A program made the position numbers and the translations under genes. The notes beneath the pieces were generated by a model. It ran no database searches, was not told the DNA's origin, and saw only the letters and a list, made by a program, of their open reading frames with translations. From Nguyenibacter vanlangensis (GTDB lineage Bacteria; Pseudomonadota; Alphaproteobacteria; Acetobacterales; Acetobacteraceae), in contig NZ_CP152276.1 in assembly GCF_038719015.1 (NCBI RefSeq), positions 248,001 through 312,000 of the forward strand: a stretch of DNA of 64,000 nucleotides. Reading direction: 5' to 3'. This document shows, in pieces, positions 26,570 through 35,195 of this stretch; position 1 is the stretch's first letter, and each line of letters begins with the position of its first letter.

Positions 26570-27453
26570 CCGGAACGAGCATGCCGCCGCCGGGGTGGCG
26601 GCCCATCGGCGGCGCCACCCTGCTGGCGGGGGTGATCGGCTGGCCGGTCGCGCATTCGCGCTCGCCCCTGCTGCATAATTTCTGGCTGGCCCGGCATGGG
26701 ATCGACGGGGCCTATGTGCCGCTGCCGGTGCGGCCGGGAGATTTCGCGGCGGCGGCGCGCGGCCTGGGCGCGGCCGGATTCCGCGGGGCGAACGTGACCA
26801 TTCCGCATAAGGAAGCGGCCTTTGCGATCGCGGACGACCTGCATCGTTCGGCGCGGCGCTCGGGGTCGGTCAATACGCTGGTCTTTGGCGTGGACGGACG
26901 GATCGCGGCGCGTTCGACCGATGGCGACGGATTCGTCGCCAGCCTGCAAGGCAAGGGCGTGGACGTGGACCGGGGGCCGGTGCTGCTGCTGGGGGCAGGA
27001 GGGGGCGCGCGGGCGATCGCGGCCAGCCTGCTGGACCGGGGGATCGCGGTGTCGATCGCCAATCGCACCCGGGCGCGCGCCGAATCCCTGGCGGAGGCGC
27101 TGGGCAGCGAGGGAGGGCGGATCGCCGTGATCGACTGGGAACGCTGGGCGGACAGCCTGGCGGACCATGCGCTGCTGGTGAACACGACGTCGCTGGGCAT
27201 GCATGGCGGGCCCGACGGCCCGTTCATGCCCGACCTGTCGGCGGCGGCGCCCGATCTGGTGGTCAGCGACATTGTCTATGTCCCGCGCAGGACGCCGCTG
27301 CTGTGCGCGGCGGCGGCGCGGGGCCTGACGGCGGTCGAGGGGGCGGGCATGCTGCTGCATCAGGCGCGGCTGAGCTTTCACGCCTGGTTCGGGGTCGACC
27401 CGGTGGTGGATGCCGAGATCGAGGCGCTGCTCGACGCCGATCTGGCGCGATAG
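26566..27453 (+). CDS. aroE: Shikimate dehydrogenase (NADP+)
   Basis: 295 residues; reduces 3-dehydroshikimate to shikimate in aromatic amino acid synthesis. Substrate-site residues are in GWPVAHSRSPLLHN and NVTIPHKEAAF (catalytic Lys); the partner Asp is in TDGDGF. The NADP site is LLLGAGGGARAIAASLL followed by ANRTRARAE, with the Arg expected for NADP. The end is the normal GAGMLLHQARLSFHAWFG. It starts on the ATGA overlap and stops 1 bp before coaE. Confidence 0.94.
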   Translation: MTGTSMPPPGWRPIGGATLLAGVIGWPVAHSRSPLLHNFWLARHGIDGAYVPLPVRPGDFAAAARGLGAAGFRGANVTIPHKEAAFAIADDLHRSARRSGSVNTLVFGVDGRIAARSTDGDGFVASLQGKGVDVDRGPVLLLGAGGGARAIAASLLDRGIAVSIANRTRARAESLAEALGSEGGRIAVIDWERWADSLADHALLVNTTSLGMHGGPDGPFMPDLSAAAPDLVVSDIVYVPRRTPLLCAAAARGLTAVEGAGMLLHQARLSFHAWFGVDPVVDAEIEALLDADLAR

Positions 27454-27454
27454 G

Positions 27455-28057
27455 ATGCGCGTCCTGGGCCTGACGGGCGGGATCGGCATGGGCAAGTCGA
27501 CCGTGGCCCGGCTGCTGGGCACGGCGGGCTTTGCGGTGTTCGACGCCGATGCGGCGGTCCATGCGCTGCAGGCGCCGGGGGGGCGGGCCCTGCCCGCCAT
27601 CGCGGATCTTGTGCCCGGGTCGGTGCGCGACGGGGTCCTGGACCGCGCTGTGCTGCGCCGCGCGGCCCTGGCCGATCCCCAGATCATGCGGGGTCTGGAG
27701 CGGATCATCCATCCGATGGTGCGGCAGGAGCGCATGCGGTTTCTGGCGCGGGCCAGGCGGCGCGGCCGGTCCTGGGCGGTGCTGGATATTCCGCTGCTGT
27801 TCGAGACCGGGGGCGATCGGGCCTGCGACCGGGTGGCGGTGGTGTCGGCGCCCCGGGATGTGCAGATCAGCCGGATCGCCAGGCGGCGCCACGTTTCGGC
27901 CGACCAGGCGGCGGCGCTGATCGCCCGGCAGATGCCGGATCGCGAAAAGCGGCGGCGGGCGGATGATGTCATCCTGACCGGCCTGTCGCGCGGGGATACG
28001 GTGCGGCGCGTGCGGCGGCTGGTCGCCCGCCTGCGCGCGGAGGAGAGGAAGAGATGA
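27455..28057 (+). CDS. coaE: Dephospho-CoA kinase
   Basis: 200-residue P-loop kinase catalysing the last step of coenzyme A synthesis. Walker A is GLTGGIGMGKST near the N-terminus; the DADAAVHAL segment and VLDIPLLFETGG are typical substrate-site motifs, and RARRR-type basic residues form the lid. It lies between aroE (1-bp gap) and dnaQ (ATGA overlap), the usual alphaproteobacterial aroE-coaE-dnaQ order. Confidence 0.94.
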   Translation: MRVLGLTGGIGMGKSTVARLLGTAGFAVFDADAAVHALQAPGGRALPAIADLVPGSVRDGVLDRAVLRRAALADPQIMRGLERIIHPMVRQERMRFLARARRRGRSWAVLDIPLLFETGGDRACDRVAVVSAPRDVQISRIARRRHVSADQAAALIARQMPDREKRRRADDVILTGLSRGDTVRRVRRLVARLRAEERKR

Positions 28058-28734
28058 AGCGTTCGATCCTGTTCGATACGGAAACGACCGGCCTGGACCC
28101 TGCGAACGGGGACCGGGTGATCGAAATCGCCGCGCTGGAACTGATCGACGATCTGCCGACCGGGCAGCATTACCATGTGCTGATCCATCCCGATCGGGAC
28201 ATCCCCGAGGAAGCGTCGCGGGTGCACGGCTTTACACTGGCCGACCTGGAGGGCAAGCCGCGCTTTCACGAGGTCGCGGCTTCATTCCTGGACTTCATCG
28301 GCCAGGACGACATGATCGCCCATAACGCGCGCTTCGATTTCGGCTTTCTGAACGCCGAGCTGCAGCGCGCGGGCCTGCCCGTCCTGGCGCTGGAGCGGAT
28401 GGTCGATACGCTGGATATCGCGCGCGAGCGGTTTCCGGGCCTGCCGAACAGCCTGGATGCGCTGTGCCGCCGCTTTTCCATCGACCTGTCGGCGCGCACC
28501 ACCCACAACGCGCTGCTGGACTGCCGGCTGCTGGCCGACGTCTATCTGGAACTGAGGGGCGGCCGGCAGCGCGGGCTGGGGCTGACGGTCGAGGATGGCG
28601 GCGCGGTCCAGGCGACGTACAGCTATGCCGGGGCCGCGGCGCGCATGCCCCGCCCGATCGTACCGAGCGAGACGGAACTGGCGGCGCACGCGCGTTTCCT
28701 GGAGAAGATCAAGGACCCGATCTGGTTGGCGTGA
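28054..28734 (+). CDS. dnaQ: DNA polymerase III epsilon subunit (3'-5' proofreading exonuclease)
   Basis: 226-residue DEDDh exonuclease of the replicative polymerase. Exo I: LFDTETTGLD (Asp8, Glu10). Exo II: AHNARFDFGFL. Exo III: THNALLDCRLLADVY with the catalytic His and last Asp. The C-terminal part, which in other bacteria binds the alpha subunit, ends FLEKIKDPIWLA. It is the last gene of the aroE-coaE-dnaQ run; a possible promoter for the next operon follows. Confidence 0.94.
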   Translation: MKRSILFDTETTGLDPANGDRVIEIAALELIDDLPTGQHYHVLIHPDRDIPEEASRVHGFTLADLEGKPRFHEVAASFLDFIGQDDMIAHNARFDFGFLNAELQRAGLPVLALERMVDTLDIARERFPGLPNSLDALCRRFSIDLSARTTHNALLDCRLLADVYLELRGGRQRGLGLTVEDGGAVQATYSYAGAAARMPRPIVPSETELAAHARFLEKIKDPIWLA

Positions 28735-28777
28735 ACGGGCCAGGGGACGGCCACGGGGCCGGTGGGACACGGCGGTC

Positions 28778-28807
28778 TTGGCGCTTGCGTTTCCAATGGC
28801 CTATGGT
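28778..28807 (+). promoter_or_regulatory. Promoter candidate for the sensor-MCE operon
   Basis: TTGGCG (28778-28783), 17-18 bp spacer and CTATGGT (28801-28807), about 47 bp before the TTG start of the first gene of the operon. Confidence 0.35.
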
Positions 28808-28853
28808 CGTACCATGACGGGGCGCGGCGCCATGGTAGACCAGGAAGAGAGCA

Positions 28854-31193
28854 TTGTCCGCTGACGAGATCGTGGATCCGGCCGATGCACGGTCGGACCA
28901 AATGCGGCGTGTCCTGCTGCAGGTCGGCGTGCCCATCCTGGGCGTGGCGCTGGTCATCGCGGTCATTGCCGCGATCGGGGTGCATTCCTATCGCGTCATC
29001 CGTGACGGCGCGCTGTCGCTGACCCACGACCTGCTGGTCAGCCAGCAGGATTACATCGCGCAGGAAGTCGGGGATTATCTTTCGCCCGCGTCCGCCGGGA
29101 CGGTGATCGCCCGCGACCTGCTGGAGCATGGCGCCCAGGACGTGACCGGCAGGATCTTCAATTCCTATGGCGGCAGCATGCTGCGCCACGTGCCGCAGAT
29201 CCATTCCTTCTACCTGGCCGACGCGGATGGGCATTTCGCGCTGGTCGAGCGCGATCCCAAGGGGCAGGGGCTGGAAACCACGGAACTGACGGGACTGGGG
29301 GCCGGTGCGCAGTTCGTGCATCAGTTCCGTGACGCGCAGGACCGGCCGCTGCGCACCGAGAGCAACCCGACCGGCGGCTTCGACCCGCGGACGCGCCCGT
29401 GGTATCGGGGCGCGGTGCGGTCGGGGCAGCTTTACTGGTCCGACCCCTATCTGATTGCGCAGACCGGCCAACTGATCATCACGGCTTCGATCGCATTCCA
29501 GACCCTGGACGGGCGGCATTATGTCTTCGCGGTCAATCTGTCGCTGAACGAACTGACCAATTTCCTGGATTCGCTGAAGATCGGACAGAGCGGGCACGCG
29601 CTGATCCTGGACCAGGACGGGCACCTGCTGGCGGGCCGCCATATGGTGGACGTGGCCAAGAAGGCCGGCTGGGACCCGGCGAAGATGGTGCTCGACCCCG
29701 GGACCTATCCGATCCTGGCGCAGGCTTTCGACGTATATCGCGTGGAAGGATACGGGCCGCATACGGTCCGAAGCGGCAAGCGCAACTTCATTTCCATCGC
29801 CGCTCCCCTGCCGGTGACTGCGCGGAAATGGGTGCTGCTGCTGGTCGCGCCCGAGAGCGATTTCGCGAATTTCGCCCTCGCCGACGGGCGGCAGAACCTG
29901 GTGTTCTCGCTGGTGATCGTGGCGCTGGCCGGCGTGCTGGGGGTATTGCTGTTCCGCCAGGGGCGGCGCGGCGACCGGCTGGCGGAACAGCTTGAGCAGG
30001 CGCGTGCCGCGTCGGGACGCGAGAGCCAGGCGCTGCAGGCGGTGGCCGGCTATCCCAACCTGTTCGACCCGACGGACGACGCGCTGATCCTGACCCATGG
30101 CATGGCCGAACTGTCGCACGCGCGACGGGTGGCGATCTGGCGGCTGATGCATGACGGAGGGACGCTGCTGTGCGTCGATTCCTACGATTCGCGGCAGGAT
30201 GCGCATTCCGGCGGGTTCGAACTGTCGCGGAGCCAGCTTGAACCCTTCTTCGACGCCGTGGCGCATGGCGATGCGATCCATGTCGCCGATGCGGCGGCGG
30301 ATGCGCGCACCGCCAGTTTCCACCTGCTGTTCATGCGGGCCTTCGGCAGCCGCGGCCTGTCGCTGGTGCCGGTGCAGGGGGCGTCGGGACCGGTCGGGGT
30401 GATCACGCTGGAGGACGCGCCGCGTGCCGTCGCCGCATCGCATTTCATCGCCACGATTGCCGGGATCGTGGCCGCGCGTTTTTCGGCGCAGCGTTATGGC
30501 GCCGTGGCGGCGGCCGCTGCCGAACTGGCATCCGGCGAACGGACCGGCGGATCGTCCGCCGAGGAAGCGGATCATGCATTCGGCAGCGGCTTCCTGGTCC
30601 CGCCGGGCGGCGCTGTTCCGGTGGAGGGGGAGGCCATGCCGGCCGGGCTGTTCCCGGCGGTGGCGGTCATGGTCATCACGTTTTCTGACTTGATCGTGTC
30701 GGCGCGCGCCGATCCGGCGAAAATGATGGCGCTGGTCGAGACGCTGGCGGTGCGCCTGCAGGACGTCGCGCATCGCTGCGGCCTGTACGCGATCAAGATG
30801 CTGGGCCACCGGCTGGTCTGCGTCGCCGGCTGCAGCCGGACGCCCGATCCGGGGGCCGCGGAGCGGATGGCCAACGCCGCCCTGGCGATGCGCGAGGCCG
30901 CGTTGTCGGTCCTGGCCGAGGCGGACCTGGAGCCCGTGTTCCGCATGGGGATCGATGTCGGACCGGTCTTCGGCGGATTGCTGGGGCAGGAGCCGCGGGC
31001 CTTCAACATCTGGGGCGATGCCATCGGCATGGCCGAAATGATGGCCTACGGTGCGCCGGAAATCGGCACGATCCAGGTGACCGAGACGGTCTATCACCTG
31101 CTGCGGCAGCGTTTCCTGTTTCGTGAGCGCGGCAGTTTCTTCATGCCGCAGGCGGGGGTTACGCGCACCTATGTCCTGGCGGGGCGCCGATGA
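28854..31193 (+). CDS. Membrane Cache-GAF protein with a degenerate class III cyclase domain
   Basis: 779 residues. Layout: membrane helix about 19-43, periplasmic dCache-like sensor about 45-340 (including RPWYRGAVRSGQLYWSDPY), second membrane helix about 347-367, coiled coil, GAF-like domain about 395-545 and a class III nucleotide cyclase homology domain about 598-779. The first metal Asp remains (TFSDL, Asp612), but the second is His652 (KMLGHRL in place of K-IGD), and the transition-state Asn and Arg of WGDxVNxAxR are Gly725 and Met729, so cAMP or cGMP synthesis is unlikely. The TTG start has AGGA 8 nt upstream. The gene overlaps the MlaE-like permease by 4 bp, so it appears to be a receptor for that transporter. 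Confidence 0.8.
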   Translation: MSADEIVDPADARSDQMRRVLLQVGVPILGVALVIAVIAAIGVHSYRVIRDGALSLTHDLLVSQQDYIAQEVGDYLSPASAGTVIARDLLEHGAQDVTGRIFNSYGGSMLRHVPQIHSFYLADADGHFALVERDPKGQGLETTELTGLGAGAQFVHQFRDAQDRPLRTESNPTGGFDPRTRPWYRGAVRSGQLYWSDPYLIAQTGQLIITASIAFQTLDGRHYVFAVNLSLNELTNFLDSLKIGQSGHALILDQDGHLLAGRHMVDVAKKAGWDPAKMVLDPGTYPILAQAFDVYRVEGYGPHTVRSGKRNFISIAAPLPVTARKWVLLLVAPESDFANFALADGRQNLVFSLVIVALAGVLGVLLFRQGRRGDRLAEQLEQARAASGRESQALQAVAGYPNLFDPTDDALILTHGMAELSHARRVAIWRLMHDGGTLLCVDSYDSRQDAHSGGFELSRSQLEPFFDAVAHGDAIHVADAAADARTASFHLLFMRAFGSRGLSLVPVQGASGPVGVITLEDAPRAVAASHFIATIAGIVAARFSAQRYGAVAAAAAELASGERTGGSSAEEADHAFGSGFLVPPGGAVPVEGEAMPAGLFPAVAVMVITFSDLIVSARADPAKMMALVETLAVRLQDVAHRCGLYAIKMLGHRLVCVAGCSRTPDPGAAERMANAALAMREAALSVLAEADLEPVFRMGIDVGPVFGGLLGQEPRAFNIWGDAIGMAEMMAYGAPEIGTIQVTETVYHLLRQRFLFRERGSFFMPQAGVTRTYVLAGRR

Positions 31194-32068
31194 GCGAAAG
31201 AGTGGGGAGCGAAAGAGCCGGGAACGACGGGGCGGAGGCGCTGCCCGGGCCCTGGAGGGCGCGACTGGCCGCGCTCTTGGGGCGCGTCCGGCCGCCCCTG
31301 GCCGCGATCGGGCGGCTGACGCGGCATCAGGTCCGTTTCGCGCTGGTGCTGGTCGGGGCGGGCTGGGGCGTGCTGCGCGAAACCCTGCGGCCTTATACCT
31401 GGCGCCGGACGGTCCGGCAGGAATTCCGGCTGTGCCTGCGCCAGGTCGTGGGCGGCGGTTTTCTGAGCGTGCTGGTGACCGCGACCCTGGCCGGCCTGAC
31501 CGTGGTGTCGCAGGCGGCGTACTGGCTGGGCTTCGCCGGCATGGCGCAGATGACGGGATCGATCCTGGTGTCGGTCCTGGTGCGCGAGATCGCACCGGTG
31601 CTGGTGGGCGTCATCCTGCTGGGGCGCAGCGGCATGCTGAGCCTGACGGAAATCGGCATGCTGACCCTCGGCGGGCAGATCCGCGCCATGGAGGCCCAGG
31701 GCCTGGACCCGTTCCTGCTGCTGGTCCTGCCGCGCACCTTCGCCTTTACGGTAGGCGGGTTCACGCTGGGCATCATCTTCGCGACCGTGTCATTGCTGAT
31801 GGGGTTCATCGTCACCCACACGGCGGGCGTGATCAGCACGTCGGTCTGGACCTTCTTCTCGAACGTGCTGAGGGCGATGTCGGCGTGGGATTTCCTGATC
31901 ATTCCGCTGAAATTCGTCCTGGTCGGCTATTGCATCGGGCTGGGGTCCTGTCTGACCGGGCTGCTGGTCGACCGGGACGATACGATCGCCACCCTGATGC
32001 CGCGCGGCTTCGCCCGGGGGATATTGCTGGTGCTGGGGGTCAATATCGTGTTCAGCCTGGGGTTCTGA
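31190..32068 (+). CDS. MlaE-family ABC transporter permease
   Basis: 292 residues, about five to six membrane helices after a basic, amphipathic N-terminus. The MlaE signature is present as VREIAPVLVGVILLGRSG, followed by GQIRAMEAQGLDPFLLLVLP, the coupling-helix region. Such permeases sit in the inner membrane and, with an MlaF-like ATPase and an MlaD-like MCE ring, move phospholipids or other lipids between inner and outer membranes. The start overlaps the upstream sensor gene (ATGA) and the stop is 3 bp from the ATPase-like gene. Confidence 0.87.
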   Translation: MSERVGSERAGNDGAEALPGPWRARLAALLGRVRPPLAAIGRLTRHQVRFALVLVGAGWGVLRETLRPYTWRRTVRQEFRLCLRQVVGGGFLSVLVTATLAGLTVVSQAAYWLGFAGMAQMTGSILVSVLVREIAPVLVGVILLGRSGMLSLTEIGMLTLGGQIRAMEAQGLDPFLLLVLPRTFAFTVGGFTLGIIFATVSLLMGFIVTHTAGVISTSVWTFFSNVLRAMSAWDFLIIPLKFVLVGYCIGLGSCLTGLLVDRDDTIATLMPRGFARGILLVLGVNIVFSLGF

Positions 32069-32071
32069 GCG

Positions 32072-32767
32072 ATGGCGAGCCGTGGCCCGATGCTGGAACT
32101 TCGTGCGGCGCGACCCTCGTTCGAGGAAAGCGGCATGGCGCCGGTGCCGATCGACCTGCGGCTGATGCCGGGCGATTGCGCCGTCATCGAATGCCGCGAT
32201 CCCGGGCGCGCCACCCTCTTTGCCGATCTGTGCTCGGGTATGGTGAATCTGACGGCGGGTTCGGTCCGCTTCATGGGGCTGGACTGGCGCGAACTGGGCG
32301 ACCGGCAGGCCAATGCGCTGCGCGGGCGGATCGGGCGGATCACGCAGCGCGCATCCTGGCTGGATCTGTTCGGCACGCACTTGAACATCATGCTGCCGCA
32401 ACTGCATCATACGCGCCGTCCGGCGAGGGAACTGGTCGAGGCGTCGATCGCGCTGGGTCATGCGTTCGGCCTGCCGGGTATGCCGCTTTCCGGCCCGGGG
32501 CGGCTGTCGGCGGCCGACCTGGCGCGCGCGGCCTGCGTGCGCGCCTTTCTGGGCCGGCCGGACCTGCTGCTGCTGGAGGACGTGTCCGACACGCTGCCGC
32601 CGGACGCTGCGCCGGCGTTTTTCGCGGCCGTGACGGCGGCGCGGGATCGCGGGGCCTCGGTGTTGTGGTTTGCGCGCGACGCTGCGGCGTGGCGGGATTA
32701 TCGCCGGGCGGTCAGCGCCCAAATGCGCCTTCTGGACGAAGGCCTGTTTCCGATACGGAGGGGATAG
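32072..32767 (+). CDS. Degenerate ABC ATPase-like subunit of the MCE transporter
   Basis: 231 residues in the place of MlaF, recognisably an ABC nucleotide-binding domain but with nearly every catalytic motif altered. Walker A reads ECRDPGRATLF (the invariant Lys is Arg46; two glycines lost). The Q-loop Gln92 is kept. The signature is RLSAADLARA instead of LSGGQ. Walker B ends LLLLEDVSD, so Asp-Glu is reversed to Glu169-Asp170. The H-loop His is Arg202 (WFARD). It is unlikely to hydrolyse ATP normally, though binding is possible. It is intact, in frame and tightly spaced in the operon, which argues against simple decay. Confidence 0.75.
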   Translation: MASRGPMLELRAARPSFEESGMAPVPIDLRLMPGDCAVIECRDPGRATLFADLCSGMVNLTAGSVRFMGLDWRELGDRQANALRGRIGRITQRASWLDLFGTHLNIMLPQLHHTRRPARELVEASIALGHAFGLPGMPLSGPGRLSAADLARAACVRAFLGRPDLLLLEDVSDTLPPDAAPAFFAAVTAARDRGASVLWFARDAAAWRDYRRAVSAQMRLLDEGLFPIRRG

Positions 32768-33736
32768 ATGGCCCAAGGCCGGACAATGGGTCAGACGGCC
32801 GATCCGTCGCGCCAACTGGTGCGCGTGCGCTATGCTGACGAATGGGTGGGGCTGCTGGTGCTGGTCTCGCTGGCGATCTGCTTCGCCGCGATCGTCGAGG
32901 CCGGGGTGCTGCGCGATTGGCTGACCCCGGCCGGGCAGTTGCAGATCGTGCTGCCGGATGTGGGGGTCAGCGGCCTGGCGATCGGGGACGATATCGAGGT
33001 CGTGGGCATCCATGCCGGGACGATCCGGCGCATCCGCATCAACCCGTCGGGCGGGATGTATGCGATCGCCGACATCGATCCGCAGCTCGAGACCTATATC
33101 CGCCGCGACAGCACGGCCACCATCCGCCGGCGCTTCGTGGTGGCGGGGGCCGATTACGTGGACATCACGCGCGGGACCGGTGAGCCGATGGATTGGCATT
33201 ACGCCGTGATCACCGCGCAGAACGCCCCGAATCCGGCGGACATGATCACCCAGACCTTCGCCGATATCCGCGCGCGCATCCTGCCGGTGCTGGACAGTTC
33301 CCAGCATATGATGTCGATGCTGGACGCCACCATCACGGACCTGCATGCCGGCAAGGGAACGGTGGGCCAGTTGATGACGAACGACGCGCTGATCCGCCAG
33401 GCGGACCAGTTGGTCGAATCGCTGAACGCCGCCGTCGCCCAGTTGACGCCGATCGAGCATCAACTGTCCGGGGTCATGACCAAGGCCGACGGCGGCATGG
33501 CCAATATGCGCGCGGTGACGGCGGACCTGCGCAAGGCCAGCCCGCGTCTGCCCGAGATCACCCGCAATCTGCAGGAGACGTCGTCCGAACTGCCTGCCCT
33601 GCTGACCCAGGCGCAGATCACGGCGACCAGCCTGCAGAAACTGACGGACCAGTTGCGCGGCCTGTGGCTGCTGGGCGGCGGCGGCACGGCCCAGCCGCCG
33701 CAACGGCGCCTGCCGGCGGAGAGAATCCAGCCATGA
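32768..33736 (+). CDS. MlaD-family MCE domain protein
   Basis: 322 residues: one N-terminal membrane helix (about 26-47, GLLVLVSLAICFAAIVEAG), an MCE domain (about 55-150, with LPDVGVSGLAIGDDIEVVGI and the YIRRDSTATIRRRFVVAG strand region) and a long helical C-terminus (about 165-305) that in related proteins makes a periplasmic tube. It should form a hexameric ring that conveys lipid from or to the permease. The start follows the ATPase-like stop directly; the stop overlaps the lipoprotein start (ATGA). Confidence 0.88.
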   Translation: MAQGRTMGQTADPSRQLVRVRYADEWVGLLVLVSLAICFAAIVEAGVLRDWLTPAGQLQIVLPDVGVSGLAIGDDIEVVGIHAGTIRRIRINPSGGMYAIADIDPQLETYIRRDSTATIRRRFVVAGADYVDITRGTGEPMDWHYAVITAQNAPNPADMITQTFADIRARILPVLDSSQHMMSMLDATITDLHAGKGTVGQLMTNDALIRQADQLVESLNAAVAQLTPIEHQLSGVMTKADGGMANMRAVTADLRKASPRLPEITRNLQETSSELPALLTQAQITATSLQKLTDQLRGLWLLGGGGTAQPPQRRLPAERIQP

Positions 33737-34650
33737 AGGGCATGGCCGCCCGTCTGGCGGTGCTTCTGATGGTGCCGGCCCTGGCGGGATGCGGCGGCGG
33801 GCGGGCCGGGCCGCAGGACGACATGCTGGACCAGGCGATGGAGACCGGCCGCCAGGCCGTGGCGCTGGATCGGCTGGAACTGGCGGAAATCCAGTATCGT
33901 CTGGCCGGGCGGCGGGCGATGGCGCGCGACGATGCCGGAGCGATCGGCGATGCGGGCTATGACCTGGCCGTGGTGCAACTGGATCAGGGACGTGCCGCCG
34001 ACGCGCTGCGCACGCTGTCCGCCACGCGTGGTGCCATGGCGGTACGGGGCTGGGGCGGCCCGGATGCGGCGCTGGATCTGGTCCAGGCGACGGCGCTGCA
34101 CCGGCTGAAGCGCGACGACGAGGCCGCAGCGCCTGCCGGCAGGGCGATGGGCAGCGCCGATCCCGCCACCGCCGAGCATGCGGCCCTGCTGAGCGGGTTG
34201 ATCGCCGATGCGCGCGGGGACCGGGCCGGGCTGTCGGCCGCCCTGGAGCATCTCGCCCGGGAGCACACGGCGCCCCGCCGGCCCGTCACGCCGAAATGGC
34301 AGGCGGATGAGGACGAATTGCGGGCCCGCCTGCTGCTGGCGTCCGATCCGCTGCGCGCGCGCGACCTGGCCCGTGCTGCGGCCGATCGGCGCCGGCAGAT
34401 CGTGGATTATCGTGGCATGGCGCGCGCGCTGGTGCTGGCAAGCCACGCCGCGGCGCAGGGCGGCGACGGGCAGGGGGCGTCGTCCCTGGCAATGCAGGCC
34501 GCGCAGAGCACCGCCGCCCAGGGCGAGAAGCCGCGGAACGTGATCGCCCAGGGCGCGGTGTCGGTCACGGTCGAAGGCGTGCCGGCGGAGGACGCCGCGA
34601 TCGCGGCGCATGGACCCGATCCGTTCGCCGAGCCATCGCCGGGCCGGTAG
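33733..34650 (+). CDS. TPR-like lipoprotein of the MCE operon
   Basis: 305 residues with a lipoprotein signal peptide (MKGMAARLAVLLMVPALAGC; lipidated Cys20) and Ala-rich helical repeats resembling TPR/Sel1-type folds (for example AVALDRLELAEIQYRLAGRR and ALRTLSATRGAMAV). No enzyme motif is seen. As last gene of the operon with MlaE-, MlaF- and MlaD-like proteins it may be the outer-membrane-facing partner, taking the place of PqiC- or MlaA-like proteins, though it resembles neither in sequence. Confidence 0.7.
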   Translation: MKGMAARLAVLLMVPALAGCGGGRAGPQDDMLDQAMETGRQAVALDRLELAEIQYRLAGRRAMARDDAGAIGDAGYDLAVVQLDQGRAADALRTLSATRGAMAVRGWGGPDAALDLVQATALHRLKRDDEAAAPAGRAMGSADPATAEHAALLSGLIADARGDRAGLSAALEHLAREHTAPRRPVTPKWQADEDELRARLLLASDPLRARDLARAAADRRRQIVDYRGMARALVLASHAAAQGGDGQGASSLAMQAAQSTAAQGEKPRNVIAQGAVSVTVEGVPAEDAAIAAHGPDPFAEPSPGR

Positions 34651-34667
34651 GACGCCGGCGCGACGGG

Positions 34668-35195
34668 TCAGAGATCAGCGATGCTGTCATCCGCCCGGCG
34701 CCACCAGCATTGCGCGGGCGGGCGTGGCGCGGGCAGGACCTCCAGCGGGTCGCCCGTATACTGGACGGTGTTGGTCGGGGTTTCCTGCAGGGTGATCTCG
34801 GCACAGACCAGATGGCCGCCATCGTCCGCCAGCAAAGCGTTCAGCTTGGCCATCATCAGGCAGGCCATCAGTTCCGTCGTCGGGTCGCCCGGGGTGACCA
34901 CGATGCGCCTGGCCCGCTCGGGTTCATGCGTGCCGAACCAGGCCAGCAGCGGGTCGTCTTCGGCCAGTTGCAAGGCATGGTCCAGCCGTTCGTCGACGAA
35001 ACGATGCCAGCGTCCCTTGGCGCGCTGGAAGGACACGACCATGTTGCCGGCCCCGTCCAGCGCGCGTGGCGCGGTGGGGCGCAGGCGCACGGTGACGAAT
35101 TCGTTGTGGCCGTGGGGCAGGGCGCAGCTTTCGCTGGCGCCGTGGATCAGCCGGTGCCCCATCGAGAACCGGCGGGTGAAGACCAGGTCAAGCAT
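34668..35195 (-). CDS. queD: 6-carboxy-5,6,7,8-tetrahydropterin synthase
   Basis: 175-residue T-fold enzyme that makes carboxytetrahydropterin from dihydroneopterin triphosphate, an early step to queuosine. Zinc ligands are His14 (SMGHRL) and His28/His30 (PHGHN); Cys24 (ESCALPHGH) is the catalytic Cys, and [13 protein letters not shown] and [11 protein letters not shown] complete the active site. It is some 50 residues longer than the E. coli enzyme, with extra sequence mid-protein. It overlaps the end of queC by 8 bp. Confidence 0.87.
   Translation of the reverse strand: MLDLVFTRRFSMGHRLIHGASESCALPHGHNEFVTVRLRPTAPRALDGAGNMVVSFQRAKGRWHRFVDERLDHALQLAEDDPLLAWFGTHEPERARRIVVTPGDPTTELMACLMMAKLNALLADDGGHLVCAEITLQETPTNTVQYTGDPLEVLPAPRPPAQCWWRRADDSIADL

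Noticed and set aside
28814..28864. 17-codon open frame MTGRGAMVDQEESIVR before the sensor gene
   Set aside because: Too short, no ribosome site. The AGGA in it serves the TTG start of the sensor in another frame.
28623..31595. 990-residue open frame antisense to the sensor gene
   Set aside because: It mirrors a high-GC gene, has Arg/Gln/His-rich composition and no recognisable motif; the plus-strand frame has clear domains.
32072..32767. Calling the ATPase-like gene a pseudogene
   Set aside because: It is full length, in frame, tightly coupled to its neighbours and shows ordered substitutions at active-site residues only.
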